Position numbers and translations under genes: made by a program. From NCBI GenBank assembly GCA_029449245.1, contig JANATF010000009.1, forward strand, positions 186,001 to 250,000: a DNA stretch of 64,000 bases, in the 5' to 3' direction. Within the stretch, counting starts at the first letter, position 1. Each line of letters begins with the position of its first letter. Below are positions 23,174-35,703 of the stretch, piece by piece. The notes below the pieces were generated by a model. That model saw only the letters and a list, made by a program, of their open reading frames with translations. It was not told where the DNA came from and made no database searches. Origin of the DNA: Mortierella alpina. Its lineage: Eukaryota; Mortierellomycota; Mortierellomycetes; Mortierellales; Mortierellaceae.

Positions 23174-26100
23174 ATGGATTCACCAGACTTCATTTCTGTA
23201 TCACCACCCCCGCGACTGCACCGTTCGACCTCAAACTCGACGCTGTCGTCGTTCGTCCTTCTCTCAGATAGGAGTAACCTCACGAGCCAGCTTCAAAACG
23301 ACCGACAAAGCACCACCAGCTCCAGCGACTTCTCAATTCGAAGTCTGCCAGATTCGATCGTCGGTCCATCGAACCCCGCTCCTGGCGCCGGCCCGGCCCT
23401 CTCTGCACTCTCGGACGCATCGTATCTGTCACTGGAGCTGGAAGACCTCAGTCTCTACACTGACACGCATGACACGTACCGATACGTCGCACCTCACCCT
23501 CCAGAGATCCAATATGCGTTCCCCTCCACCCCCATGGCAGCCCGCTACTTTCCCTCCAACATGCCATCCAGGGTCGCGCGCACCATTTTTGCTCTTCTCG
23601 ATCGACATACGCTCCAGTCCACCCTCACGGTCAGCAAGGGTTGGTTTCGGTATGCTGCAGGATTTCTGTACCGTGACCCTTTTGATAGCGAGCGCATCCA
23701 TGCCCAGTACTGCGGCACACTCGTGTCACCCTCCTCCTCCTCCTCCTCCTCCGCCTCTTCGCGTCAGAGTTTGAGACCGTCTGATGAACGCAAGCTGGTT
23801 CGACTGCTGCTCCGCTCCATTGGTTGCCCTAGTGAGCCTGGTGAGAAGGAAGTCCTTGTCTGTGAAGAGAACGAGTGGGTGATGGGAAGAAGTAAGTTGG
23901 TAGACGAGTACGGGCAGCAGATCCAAACCTCGGTCAATTACATTCGCTTTCTGGAGGTCTTTGACTGGGCTCCGTGGCAGCGGTATATCGACTTTTGGGA
24001 CTCGACACAACTATTGCTCGAGGACGAGGAAGAAAATAAGAGAGTAGCACTCGATCAATTTGAGCAAGAGGGGAAAAACAGTGATCACGATGGCAACGAC
24101 GACGCAATCTGTAGCAGCAACGATAGCAGCAGCAGCAATGAGGAACAGGATGAATATTACAAGCAAGCCTTTTTCTTGAAGCGCAAAAAGGCATGGAAAA
24201 AGGCGAGGAAGCTGAAGAAAAAGGAGCAAAGTGGTGGTGGTGGTGGTAGCAGTGGCGAGCAAGAAAAGAACCAGGACAAGGAGAAAGACGTGGTCAAGGA
24301 GGATCAGTCACCATCGATGTACCGTCCTTGTACCATGCTCTTCCGGTTCTCCTACAACACCATCTTTGACTGGTTCGCAGAGAATCCGAACGCCAGGACC
24401 ATTGTCGTGCACCCTCAGATGCGATTCCCGTTCCAGTTGGTACCCCAGCTCACAAGGTGGTCCCGCCTGCTGTTTGATCAATGTGAACCGGGCAAGGATG
24501 ATGTCTTTCGCAAGCGACCTCGTTACGATATTGAGGCTTTCAACGCTGCAGCTCTGCTCCAGGGGATATTAGAGCACCAGATGCATAGCTACATCAACGC
24601 AGAAGGACGAACTGTGGGTGGAATCAGGCACCTGCAGCTCCCGCCAGTGACCTTCTACGACGAAAACGACCAGCTCCCCGAAATCCAAAGCCTCATCGAT
24701 GTCATATCCCGCCCCGCCTCCCTGGATGTAAGCTCCTTCCCGCTGTGGATTTATACGGCCATGGGCATCCCGAGCGAGAACCTGGTGGAGCTGACGCGCT
24801 TTGTGTGCCTCACAGCCCCAAGCGGCTTCCTCTCGCACCAAAGCTTTCTCCGCCGATGCCCCAACCTCAAGGAGATCGAGATGCTCGTTAGAGACTCGAG
24901 AGACGTCAATTTTGGTGAGACCGATGTGGCCTACCCTTACCGCGATTTGTTTGCAGAACCCAACGATGGCTTTGAATATGGCGATTTCAATTACGGTGAC
25001 TTCCAGTCGACCGTCCGCGCTGTCGAAAGGTACAATGGACCGTCAGCACCCGCCTCCCTGAAACTCACCAGCGCAAAGTTCTATGCTCAGCGCTCCGCTG
25101 ACCTCCCACACGTGCTCGCGGCCATGCAGTCCAAGTTCAGCGAGAGTTTGCAGGAACTCAAGTTGGTACGAGCGAGCCCTCTGTACAGCACCTACTCGTA
25201 TCGCCCAAGCCATAACGCGCCGAAACTGAGCTGGGTCTGGTGTAGCACCCTTTACATGCCCAATCTCACAGACCTGCACCTGGAGCTCTGCGATCAGTTT
25301 GGGCTCCATAGCTTGGAACCTTTCTCGGGATGCCCTAGTCTTCAGCGCCTTACGTTGATCTCCTCCCAACACCCCGTGCTCCTGACCCCTTGGCGCGTGC
25401 CCGTCAGTCTCAAGGAGCTGGTCCTGGACGGCTACGACACCCAGATTCGACTGGACCTTGATCATTTGTGCGTCGGGGTTCCTGGATTAGAGTCCCTGAC
25501 CTTGGTCAGCAACATGCCTTCTAAGGGTAGAGATGAACCTCCGCTGCTCAATTGGCCTCCGTTTGCCCATCTCGCTCGACTCCGGACCATGACTCTGTCA
25601 GGGTTGGCCGCCAAATCCTTTCGTTTTGAGTGGATGGCGCATTGCCCTGCACTCGAGACCTTGGAGGTCGATGGCCTTGACTACAGTCAGTTGACCAAGG
25701 GCCAACATTACATGGACGATGCCCAACAGTCACTACCGGACCCCACCGCCTCAGACTCGACCAGCGGTCCTCGTGTCTGCAAGTTTTCCATCGTGAATAT
25801 GACCTGTTACCATAGCATGCTTTATGATTTCTTTTGCCTCTCCGTGGGAAACTCAGCATTCACAGCCACAGCAAAGGCAGCATCAACATCAACATCAATG
25901 GATACAGACGAGATCGATATGCTGTGGAACCGACCGCTCCTCACAGCCCTGCGCCAGCATTGCCCCAATGTCCTTCGCCTGACGTTGGACATCAAGAGCT
26001 GCCACTGTCGTACGACCGGTTCTGCAGAGATCCACGCGGAATTGGACGTCGTGACGCTCTCGAAATTGAGTCGGTTCCTGCCGCGTCTGACCCGCTTCGG

Positions 26101-26275
26101 TACGGACTCGTTCAAGATCACCGGCAAGCACCAATATCTTCTTCGAACCTTGGGCTTTGTTCCGCGCATGGAACCCAAAACGTTGGCATTGTTCATTCTC
26201 CCGCGAGACAGTCATTGGGAGGCCTGTGCTTATCGCTTTGGCGAGGCCAACTACCAGCGCCATGTCAAGATTTAG
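23174..26275 (+). CDS. F-box-like / leucine-rich-repeat protein
   Basis: Single-exon gene, 1033 aa. After a Ser/Thr-rich N-terminus, residues ~135-175 (PSRVARTIFALLDRHTLQSTLTVSKGWFRYAAGFLYRDPF) fit an F-box-like helix set, expected to bind Skp1 in an SCF ubiquitin ligase. The middle has a Ser run, an acidic/Ser stretch and a Lys-rich Gly segment (KKAWKKARKLKKKEQ). From about residue 480 to 1010 there are repeated leucine-rich segments (LRHLQL..., LKEIEMLV, LTDLHLELCDQF, LQRLTLISS, LESLTLVSN, LRTMTLSGL, LETLEVDGL, LRLTLDIKS), consistent with an LRR substrate-binding solenoid. A (CT)n-rich leader lies immediately upstream. The F-box assignment is by pattern only. Substrate unknown. Such F-box/LRR genes are often expanded in Mortierella-type genomes (general knowledge). 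Confidence 0.75.
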   Translation: MDSPDFISVSPPPRLHRSTSNSTLSSFVLLSDRSNLTSQLQNDRQSTTSSSDFSIRSLPDSIVGPSNPAPGAGPALSALSDASYLSLELEDLSLYTDTHDTYRYVAPHPPEIQYAFPSTPMAARYFPSNMPSRVARTIFALLDRHTLQSTLTVSKGWFRYAAGFLYRDPFDSERIHAQYCGTLVSPSSSSSSSASSRQSLRPSDERKLVRLLLRSIGCPSEPGEKEVLVCEENEWVMGRSKLVDEYGQQIQTSVNYIRFLEVFDWAPWQRYIDFWDSTQLLLEDEEENKRVALDQFEQEGKNSDHDGNDDAICSSNDSSSSNEEQDEYYKQAFFLKRKKAWKKARKLKKKEQSGGGGGSSGEQEKNQDKEKDVVKEDQSPSMYRPCTMLFRFSYNTIFDWFAENPNARTIVVHPQMRFPFQLVPQLTRWSRLLFDQCEPGKDDVFRKRPRYDIEAFNAAALLQGILEHQMHSYINAEGRTVGGIRHLQLPPVTFYDENDQLPEIQSLIDVISRPASLDVSSFPLWIYTAMGIPSENLVELTRFVCLTAPSGFLSHQSFLRRCPNLKEIEMLVRDSRDVNFGETDVAYPYRDLFAEPNDGFEYGDFNYGDFQSTVRAVERYNGPSAPASLKLTSAKFYAQRSADLPHVLAAMQSKFSESLQELKLVRASPLYSTYSYRPSHNAPKLSWVWCSTLYMPNLTDLHLELCDQFGLHSLEPFSGCPSLQRLTLISSQHPVLLTPWRVPVSLKELVLDGYDTQIRLDLDHLCVGVPGLESLTLVSNMPSKGRDEPPLLNWPPFAHLARLRTMTLSGLAAKSFRFEWMAHCPALETLEVDGLDYSQLTKGQHYMDDAQQSLPDPTASDSTSGPRVCKFSIVNMTCYHSMLYDFFCLSVGNSAFTATAKAASTSTSMDTDEIDMLWNRPLLTALRQHCPNVLRLTLDIKSCHCRTTGSAEIHAELDVVTLSKLSRFLPRLTRFGTDSFKITGKHQYLLRTLGFVPRMEPKTLALFILPRDSHWEACAYRFGEANYQRHVKI

Positions 26276-26634
26276 ATGTCGTTTTCTCGCAAACCAAAAA
26301 AGCAGAATAGTCTTAGTTAGCAACTTGTTATAAACTCTCATATTCCTCCGATTGATCAGAGATTCATAGCGACAAGTCTACAAGACATGGATCGTTTTCA
26401 GAGGAAGCGGGTGTACGGCTGTATTAGATAAAAAAAAGCGAGGAAGAGCACGAATCGCTATGCGTTTTTGTTGCTGTTGTCGTTCCTTTGCAAGGGATTG
26501 TTAAAGATGAGTGGGTATTGGAGTGGTGGATCATGGCGAATTTTTTTTTGATGCGGGTTTCCTGAAGGCGTTAAATGGCGGTCTCAGCCGCCAGGAGTAA
26601 AAAAGTAGGACAGGGAGCATTGAAGGCTGGCCTT
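26276..26634. other. Convergent 3' flanks
   Basis: 359 nt between the stop codons of the F-box/LRR gene and the pseudokinase gene. AT-rich, with short A and T runs near 26430 and 26540. No gene seen; it must hold both polyadenylation regions. Confidence 0.5.
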
Positions 26635-29145
26635 TTACACAAACAATGACTCCGCCTGGCTGAGGGTCATGCGGAAGCTAGGGTCCAGGACCAAGAGTCC
26701 CTCGACGACCTGTCTCTCCCTGGCATCCTCGATATCGACCAAGCGGTCCTTCCAAGCGTTGAATCGACCCGTCGATGCCTGTTCGGCAGCATCCTCGGTT
26801 CTGAACAATGGCTGTCCGGTCAGTACCTCGAACAGCACACATCCAGCTGCCCAAGCATCCATGGCTGTTGTTGATAGTGTCGTGTCCAGTCGCTTCTCCA
26901 TGCGGGCTGTCAACAGTTCAGGCGCCAAGTTTCTCTCCACGGTGCCGTTTTCCTGTCCGATCGCTGAACCCTGTCGAGGTCCCACGGCTTCGTTCAAGAA
27001 TCGAGCTCCACCAAACGACCAGAGGACCCATTGGCCCTCCTCGTTCAGAACCATTGATCCAGTGCAGATGGACAAATGCACCACGTCCTTCTCATGGCAC
27101 CATACGAGACCTCTCAACAGAGCTTTTGACACTGCAATCTGATCCGGGCGATTCAACAGACGGTGTGGATGGCTCGATAACATAAAATCAAGAGTCGATT
27201 CATGGGCATCCAGGACGAGGATATGTCGCCATTCCAGAGCTGCAGGGATGATCATGGTCTGGTGCAGCGAAATGATCTTTGCGGGATTGACAATGTGGTT
27301 CAGCATAGCGGCTTCTCTCTGCCACACAATCTCGTCCCGAACCCACTTGAGCGTCACGCTCTCGGCCGTGTCCACGTTCTCGCCCAGCTGAATAACGACC
27401 ATCTTGGTGTTGACGGCAGTCTGGCCCAGACGGTACTGCGAGAGCACAACGGCGCCGAGGGGAGCATGAGGAATCGACTGAGCCACATCGCGTCCATCAT
27501 AGCGAACGATGGGCACGCGCAGAGTCAGGTTCTCGACGGGGCGATCGGTCGACATGCTGGTTGGTCCACGAGAGGTCGTGTTTGTGTCCGAGTGCAAGAG
27601 CGAGTGGGTCGATGCAAACTGGGGTCGGTAAGGGCCCATGCCTTCGCCCCCCTTAGACGCCAAATCTCGTACGGCCATATCAAGTCCTTGCTGCTGACGA
27701 TTCTGCTCCTTGATCTTTTTGTTGCGTCGATGGAAGATCGTCAAGAGTGCGGCCAGCATGATAAACGCCACAACTCCAACTGCTATTCCAATGATAGCAG
27801 GTGTGGAGAGACCCTTACTCTGGGAGTCGGGAGCAGCTGCTGGTGGAGGCGTGTAGATTTCGAACGTGCCTGAACTGGGCTTTTCGACATTGAAAATGGT
27901 GTAGTTGTTCAAACGCACAACGTTAGGTCCAGTATTGGTCATCACGGTTGTCATTCCAAAATTCCAGGTGTTGGTGGAGCCTCCATCAAGTCCTCCGTAA
28001 ACGAGAGCATGGGAACTGTCCAGCATGGTCGCCGTGGCGTAGTCAAAGAGATGGGGGACGGGACCGTACTGGTCAGAGGGCTCCGGACGTGTGGAGATTT
28101 TAGAGATGACGGATTTCGTGATGTCGGCAGCCACTGTGATCGTCAAGTTCTGGGAACAGTGATAATGCGTTCATAGAAGTGAAGGAGAGTAGAGACGAGG
28201 TGATCCCGTTAGTGTTTGCAATGGCATGATTTCTATCATGCGAGTGACATGGCTTAGGCTGTGCTTACACTGTTGCTTGTAAAGAAGTAGTCTGTGGTTG
28301 CATCCTGTGCGTGAGCAACGGACGAAAACCCAATGTAACCGATATCGGGCGAGTTCAGCTCGACTGGGGTAGATGAAGGCAAGCCAAGGGTGAAACGCGA
28401 GGCAGTGGTGACTGATGCCTTGTTGTAGATGACCAAGAACGTGCTGTTGGCCTCACGGGTGATGGAGAAAATGCCCGTGGAAGGGATGTCTGCAGGCACA
28501 GCACTGTTCGCGCAAGAAAATACCACAGTTGGTTAGACACATGGAACAGATCATACTTGGCAAGTACACGTACTCTTGTCGCATGGGTAATAAATATTAA
28601 CTGCTATCACAAGGACTTGAACTTACGCTGCCGCGGGCGCAGACACGCCGCTCGCCGCATCGATGTTGAACTGCGTCCAATTTCCACCGTTCAACCCCAA
28701 CCATTGGAACTGTCCTGGGGTCCCGCTTGGGAAGAGCACCTGGGGCTGCAAGCCCCGTGTAGAGTCCCACTTTGCCAAGGGCTCTGGGGCGGCCAGCGCG
28801 GGATTCTCCGCGTTCTCAATGTAGACACGGTCGTTGAAGATGTAGGCAAACGTCCCCGAGGCTTTGTCGATGGAGCAGATCATCCGGCTGGTCGCAAGCG
28901 GCCTGACCTCGTAAGGCTTTGCATGAGCTGTGGCTGTGGCTGTGATAGGGGAGCCAGCGGTGAGCTTTTTGTCGTTGGGGAAGGTGTATGACTGGAGCAC
29001 ATACGACGTTTCATTCTTGGCGTTGATGGAGGGGGCTGTATACCGGAGTCCTACGAGCGAAATGGTGCTGTCTGTTCCTGCCAGGCATGGGTATCCCAGT
29101 TGAGGTATTCCGCTTGGGATGGCCATTTGGGTGTACGACTTGGCG
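26635..29145 (-). CDS. Receptor-like single-pass membrane pseudokinase (5' end unresolved)
   Basis: Exons 29145..28627, 28503..28269 and 28149..26635 join in matching phases (755 codons from here to the stop). An upstream exon must supply the start. One phase-compatible candidate is 30265..29955 with a hydrophobic leader; reading on from the ATG at 29300 through the CT repeat is another option. The extracellular part (GIPQLGYPCLAGTDSTISLV..., FTSNSNLTITVAADIT) carries NxS/T sites. It is followed by a membrane helix (AIIGIAVGVVAFIMLAALLTIF) and a basic stop-transfer RRNKKIKEQNR. The C-terminal ~290 residues have a kinase fold: beta-3 VTLKWV, helix-C REAAML, LAPE, and DAWAAGCVLFEVLTGQPLF. The catalytic loop reads VHLSICTGSMVL instead of HRDxKxxN, and the metal loop reads WSFGG instead of DFG. 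Catalysis is therefore unlikely; a signalling scaffold or sensor role is inferred. Confidence 0.83.
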
Positions 29146-29173
29146 CTGCAAAAAGTGATCAAGATGAAGGGGG

Positions 29174-29187
29174 GAGAGAGAGAGGGT

Positions 29188-29225
<38 letters not shown>

Positions 29226-29226
29226 T
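29174..29226. repeat. GA/CT microsatellite by a 3' splice site
   Basis: Mostly uninterrupted GA units on the plus strand (CT on the minus, sense strand), directly upstream of the pseudokinase acceptor TTTTTGCAG at 29146. It probably acts as the polypyrimidine tract. It stays open in the reading frame of the downstream exon, so unspliced transcripts would read Leu/Ser repeats. Confidence 0.85.
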
Positions 29227-29539
29227 ACAGAGGAAAGAGAGAACAGGGAGATGGAGATATCGTCAGGAACCGCATGTATGCAAACAAACAAAAAGGGCAT
29301 CCATTAGGGCGGAGGACAGACAGAGCGAGAGCACAGCGAGGGCGAAGGTGGGCGAGGTAACAGAGCGGGCATAGAAAATAACAACAACAGCAAGACCGTC
29401 GAGCAACCAGAACAGGGACGGGGCTAAAGCGAGGACCTGCACGAAGCGTGGGCTGAGCTCGCTTATGAACAAGTACAACAGCGCAACAAAAAAAAGGCAC
29501 TCGAGACGCTTTTGCGTGCTTCATGTAGCAGTGGGTTTC

Positions 29540-29600
29540 CTGTCCTGCCCTGTCGTGTCCTGTCGTATCGTGTCCTTTCGTGTCCTTTCGTGTCCTGTCT
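29540..29600. repeat. TGTCCTGTCG/TGTCCTTTCG minisatellite
   Basis: About six 10-bp units with the core GTCCT(G/T)TCG. It lies between the two candidate first exons of the pseudokinase gene. Confidence 0.85.
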
Positions 29601-31603
29601 TCAGATCTCCAGTGTCTCTAGTCTCTCCAGTGTCTCCTGGTCGGTGGGTCTGTCGGTGATTCATTCATGTCGGATTGCATCCGCGACCCTACTCCTTTGA
29701 CCTGCATTGTTCATTGCTGCATCCCATTGTCGAACTGCACTCCTCTGTCCGTCTCTCTTATTTCACATAGTACGGCCAAGTAGTCGTCCATAAATAGAAT
29801 GCTACGCTGCCTCCAACTGCCTCTGACTACACAGACTCGGATACAAAGAGTCGCGTAGTACACTGAGGCTGCAGAGGACAACTGTGCGAGTAGAGATGAA
29901 AAGACACAACGAGAGAGAGAAAGGGAGAGAGAAAGGGAGTAGGGTGCTGGTTACCTGTCTGATGGACCAGGTACGCGGGCGGGTCGAAGTGTCCGAGGCA
30001 AAAAAAAGTCAATGGAGTCAAAAAAAGTAGAAAAGGTTGAGCAGGGCGAATCTGCGATGGCGAGGCGGATGCAGAGCTGGGTGGACTCGAGCAGAGTGTC
30101 GGTATGGAGTGGCAGGTGTGGACGTGGACGGCAGGAGTCGTGGAGATGGGCAGGGTGGTGGCCGGGGCAGGGGGAATCGAAAGAGTCAATCGAGCAGGAG
30201 AAAAGAGAGCGAAAAAGAAATACAAAGAGGACAGAAACTAAAAAAAATTGGAAAAGTGCTCTCATGTTTTATTCATTCTACTGTATTACCAAATTGTATT
30301 GGGCACATTGCCAGCTCGGGCAGACGGCGACAAACATACCACTGCTGCTGGCTGCCACAGACGCTGCTCACCAAACCTACATCTGCCTGGGTCTGGTGGA
30401 GCACCAAAATGCGCAGGGGGGCCGATAAAAGGACGCTGCTGATGCGCCAAACTCATCTGCTAGCCTGCACTGTTGGCCGCCCCTGGAGAACGCTCCTGCT
30501 CTTGGCCAGACGAAAGCTCTCAGCGAGGATTTCTTGTGTGTGTGTATGTGTGTTTTTGCCTGCTGCTCAACACCGAAAGCAATATCGGCAACCAACACCG
30601 ACAATTATCCCACTGGCAGAGGCAGCCCTCGGCTACGATCGCTCCCTCAGACTGGCCAGGGTCAGGCCAGCATTGCCATGCCGTGTCAGACGCCTAGACA
30701 GGAATAAATGAATGTCGTACAACGAGTATTTCAAACATTGTTATTCTCGGACAGAAAGGACCTCAGAGGAAGGGGGCCGTGTGGGGAAGAAACACGTCGT
30801 TCGATAGACAACGGTACGCCATGGCAGCTCGCTGAGTGGCCAACTCCCGGCAGAAGGAAGTGAAATCGCCACTAATAAAGCCGCGCAAAGCTGCTAGTCC
30901 CTCTGTTGTAGAACGCGGTTCCTCCTCCTCGTCTCCCTTTGACAGACCTGAAGGTGGGCTACTAGAGAAAATGAGGTTGGCTCCAGGTACTGTACACGCA
31001 TAATAGTACACTGCATGCAGAAATCTTCGCACTACCGCTATTGCGTTTCAGGGGAGGATAACAGCCAGTTAAACAAAAGCGCGCGTATGCATACGGTCTA
31101 GCTTGGTCAAGGTCGAACATGCCTTCCATACGCAATGCAAGCATGGCGTCTGGACGTGGTATTTGCCGTCGATCCAACTACACCTTCTCCTGTAAGATGT
31201 GTCTATGGCCCAACAGACAACTTCCCCTTTTTTTTTCGTTTTTTTTTTTTTTTTTTTTTTTTCATAATGAAACGGTATCGCATCTCCTTGGGCCCTGGAA
31301 TGTGTTTGAATTTCAAAGACACCTCCTGCTGCCTGCTGTTTCGCTGCAGGTTGTCTGGCTGTCTAAAAAGAAAGACACCGCGTCCTGGGTCTGTGTGAGC
31401 AGCAGGTAGGCAGCGACCGAGAGGAGCACATAACCGTGACTTCAGTAGGGCATTAGAGGCAAGAAAAATAGGATATGACACCGGCATTGATCGTTCCTTT
31501 TCTCCCATGCCGTATGCCATGTAGCTGGCGCTTCGTTATTCAGTGGTCAGGAGATACCATTATGGTTGAATCAGGAGCAAGACAAGAGGCCGGTGGACCT
31601 AGG

Positions 31604-31623
31604 TGCAGGTATAAATACCTGCA
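31604..31623. promoter_or_regulatory. 20-bp palindrome with a TATAAATA core
   Basis: Perfect inverted repeat: arms TGCAGGTAT and ATACCTGCA (9 bp) around a central AA, with TATAAATA spanning the centre. It is about 920 nt upstream of the zinc transporter ATG and far from other genes. It could be a dimeric-factor site or a distal TATA-like element; function is not shown. Confidence 0.35.
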
Positions 31624-32390
31624 TGGTAATGTTCACTCGAGCTAATGTTTTCTCTGCTGTCCGACGGCCCGCAGCTCCGTGTCCTACGAGGTACGCTGTG
31701 TTGACGAGGTGTCGATGGAGGAGGATGTCGAGGCTGCCTTTCATCTCAGGAGGAATATTGACTTGCTTCCAAGATGCCTCTGACCTCCAGTCAGTCGCTA
31801 ATATACACGTGGACTTTGCTAAGCCCAGCTGCATTGTCATTTCGTATCTATTCGAGGCTTCGAGACGGCGCCTCTCACCTACAGCAGCTCACAACGGAAC
31901 CTAAGCTGATGTGGCATGGTTCCTTGGCCAATAGAATTGTAACGGCTCGAAGAAGAGGGCTGGCGGCCGTGTAATATTCAAGGTGGCGGCCACACCGGGG
32001 GTCGGTTCGCTGCACGTGGGATCGCCAGAGGATGGAGAGTCATATATTTCTGTGCCTTGGTCGCAAAGGCACAGGGAAGCCAGATGTGAGCCAGGAGGGA
32101 AACAGGTGCTGCAGACAGAGGAAAGGGGAGGAATGACGAGGAATGAGGAGGGATCAAGAGGAATGAGGAGGATTGAAGAGGAATGGCTTGCACCCAAGCT
32201 AACCGTTGTTCTATCGCCCAGGGCGTATGCCGCGGTCTAAATATACATCGACTCTGCGGCAGAAGCACTCTACGTTTTGCCTTCTTTGTCTCTCCACGCT
32301 CATCCTTTTTTTTTTTTTTGCTTCCTCGTTGCATCAGCATCTGCACATCGCCCCACATTCCCCTTGATCCATCCGATCAACCCGCCAGCA

Positions 32391-32413
32391 AGGACAGCAA
32401 GGACAGCAGAGGA
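32391..32413 (+). repeat. AGGACAGCA repeat in the zinc-transporter leader
   Basis: Two to three copies of GGACAGCA(A) at about 135-155 nt before the ATG of the zinc transporter, probably within its 5' UTR. Same unit and same sense orientation as the repeat upstream of the zinc-finger gene (2723-2785). Confidence 0.75.
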
Positions 32414-32546
32414 CAACCCGTCATCCGTCCTCCTCCCCCACCTTGCACCTCCCCTGACCCTGGCCCGCAAAAGAGCATCCTAAAACGGGCCTAAGCTCCA
32501 TCGCCTCAAAGGTCCTCATTCTCCGTCCTTTTCGGAGCGCACCATC

Positions 32547-35616
<3,070 letters not shown>

Positions 35617-35703
35617 GACCCTCCTTCCCTCAGGCAATATTAATACCATATAAAAGCAGACAGAAATGAAAGGCATAATACCATAAAAAAAAGATCCCGT
35701 TTT

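Larger units (their letters stand above)
29146..32546. other. Gene-poor divergent upstream region
   Basis: Lies between the pseudokinase gene (minus) and the zinc transporter (plus). It holds a (GA)n tract at 29174-29226, a TGTCCTGTCG-type repeat at 29540-29600, a well-formed minus-strand donor (CAG/GTAACC) at 29954, a 24-nt T run at 31239-31262, a 20-bp palindrome at 31604-31623, and GAGGAAT-like repeats at 32130-32185. Apart from a possible first exon of the pseudokinase gene (30265..29955) I see no supported coding sequence. Confidence 0.5.

Noticed and set aside
30248-30442. Cys-rich 64-codon ORF that looks like a small secreted peptide (hydrophobic start, four Cys in the rest)
   Set aside because: The first codon is TTG, not ATG, and no ATG follows in frame, so it is not a supported gene.
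31571-31840. 89-codon minus ORF (MTMQLGLAKSTC...) overlapping a 112-codon plus ORF
   Set aside because: No domain, overlapping frames on both strands, and no splice continuation seen.
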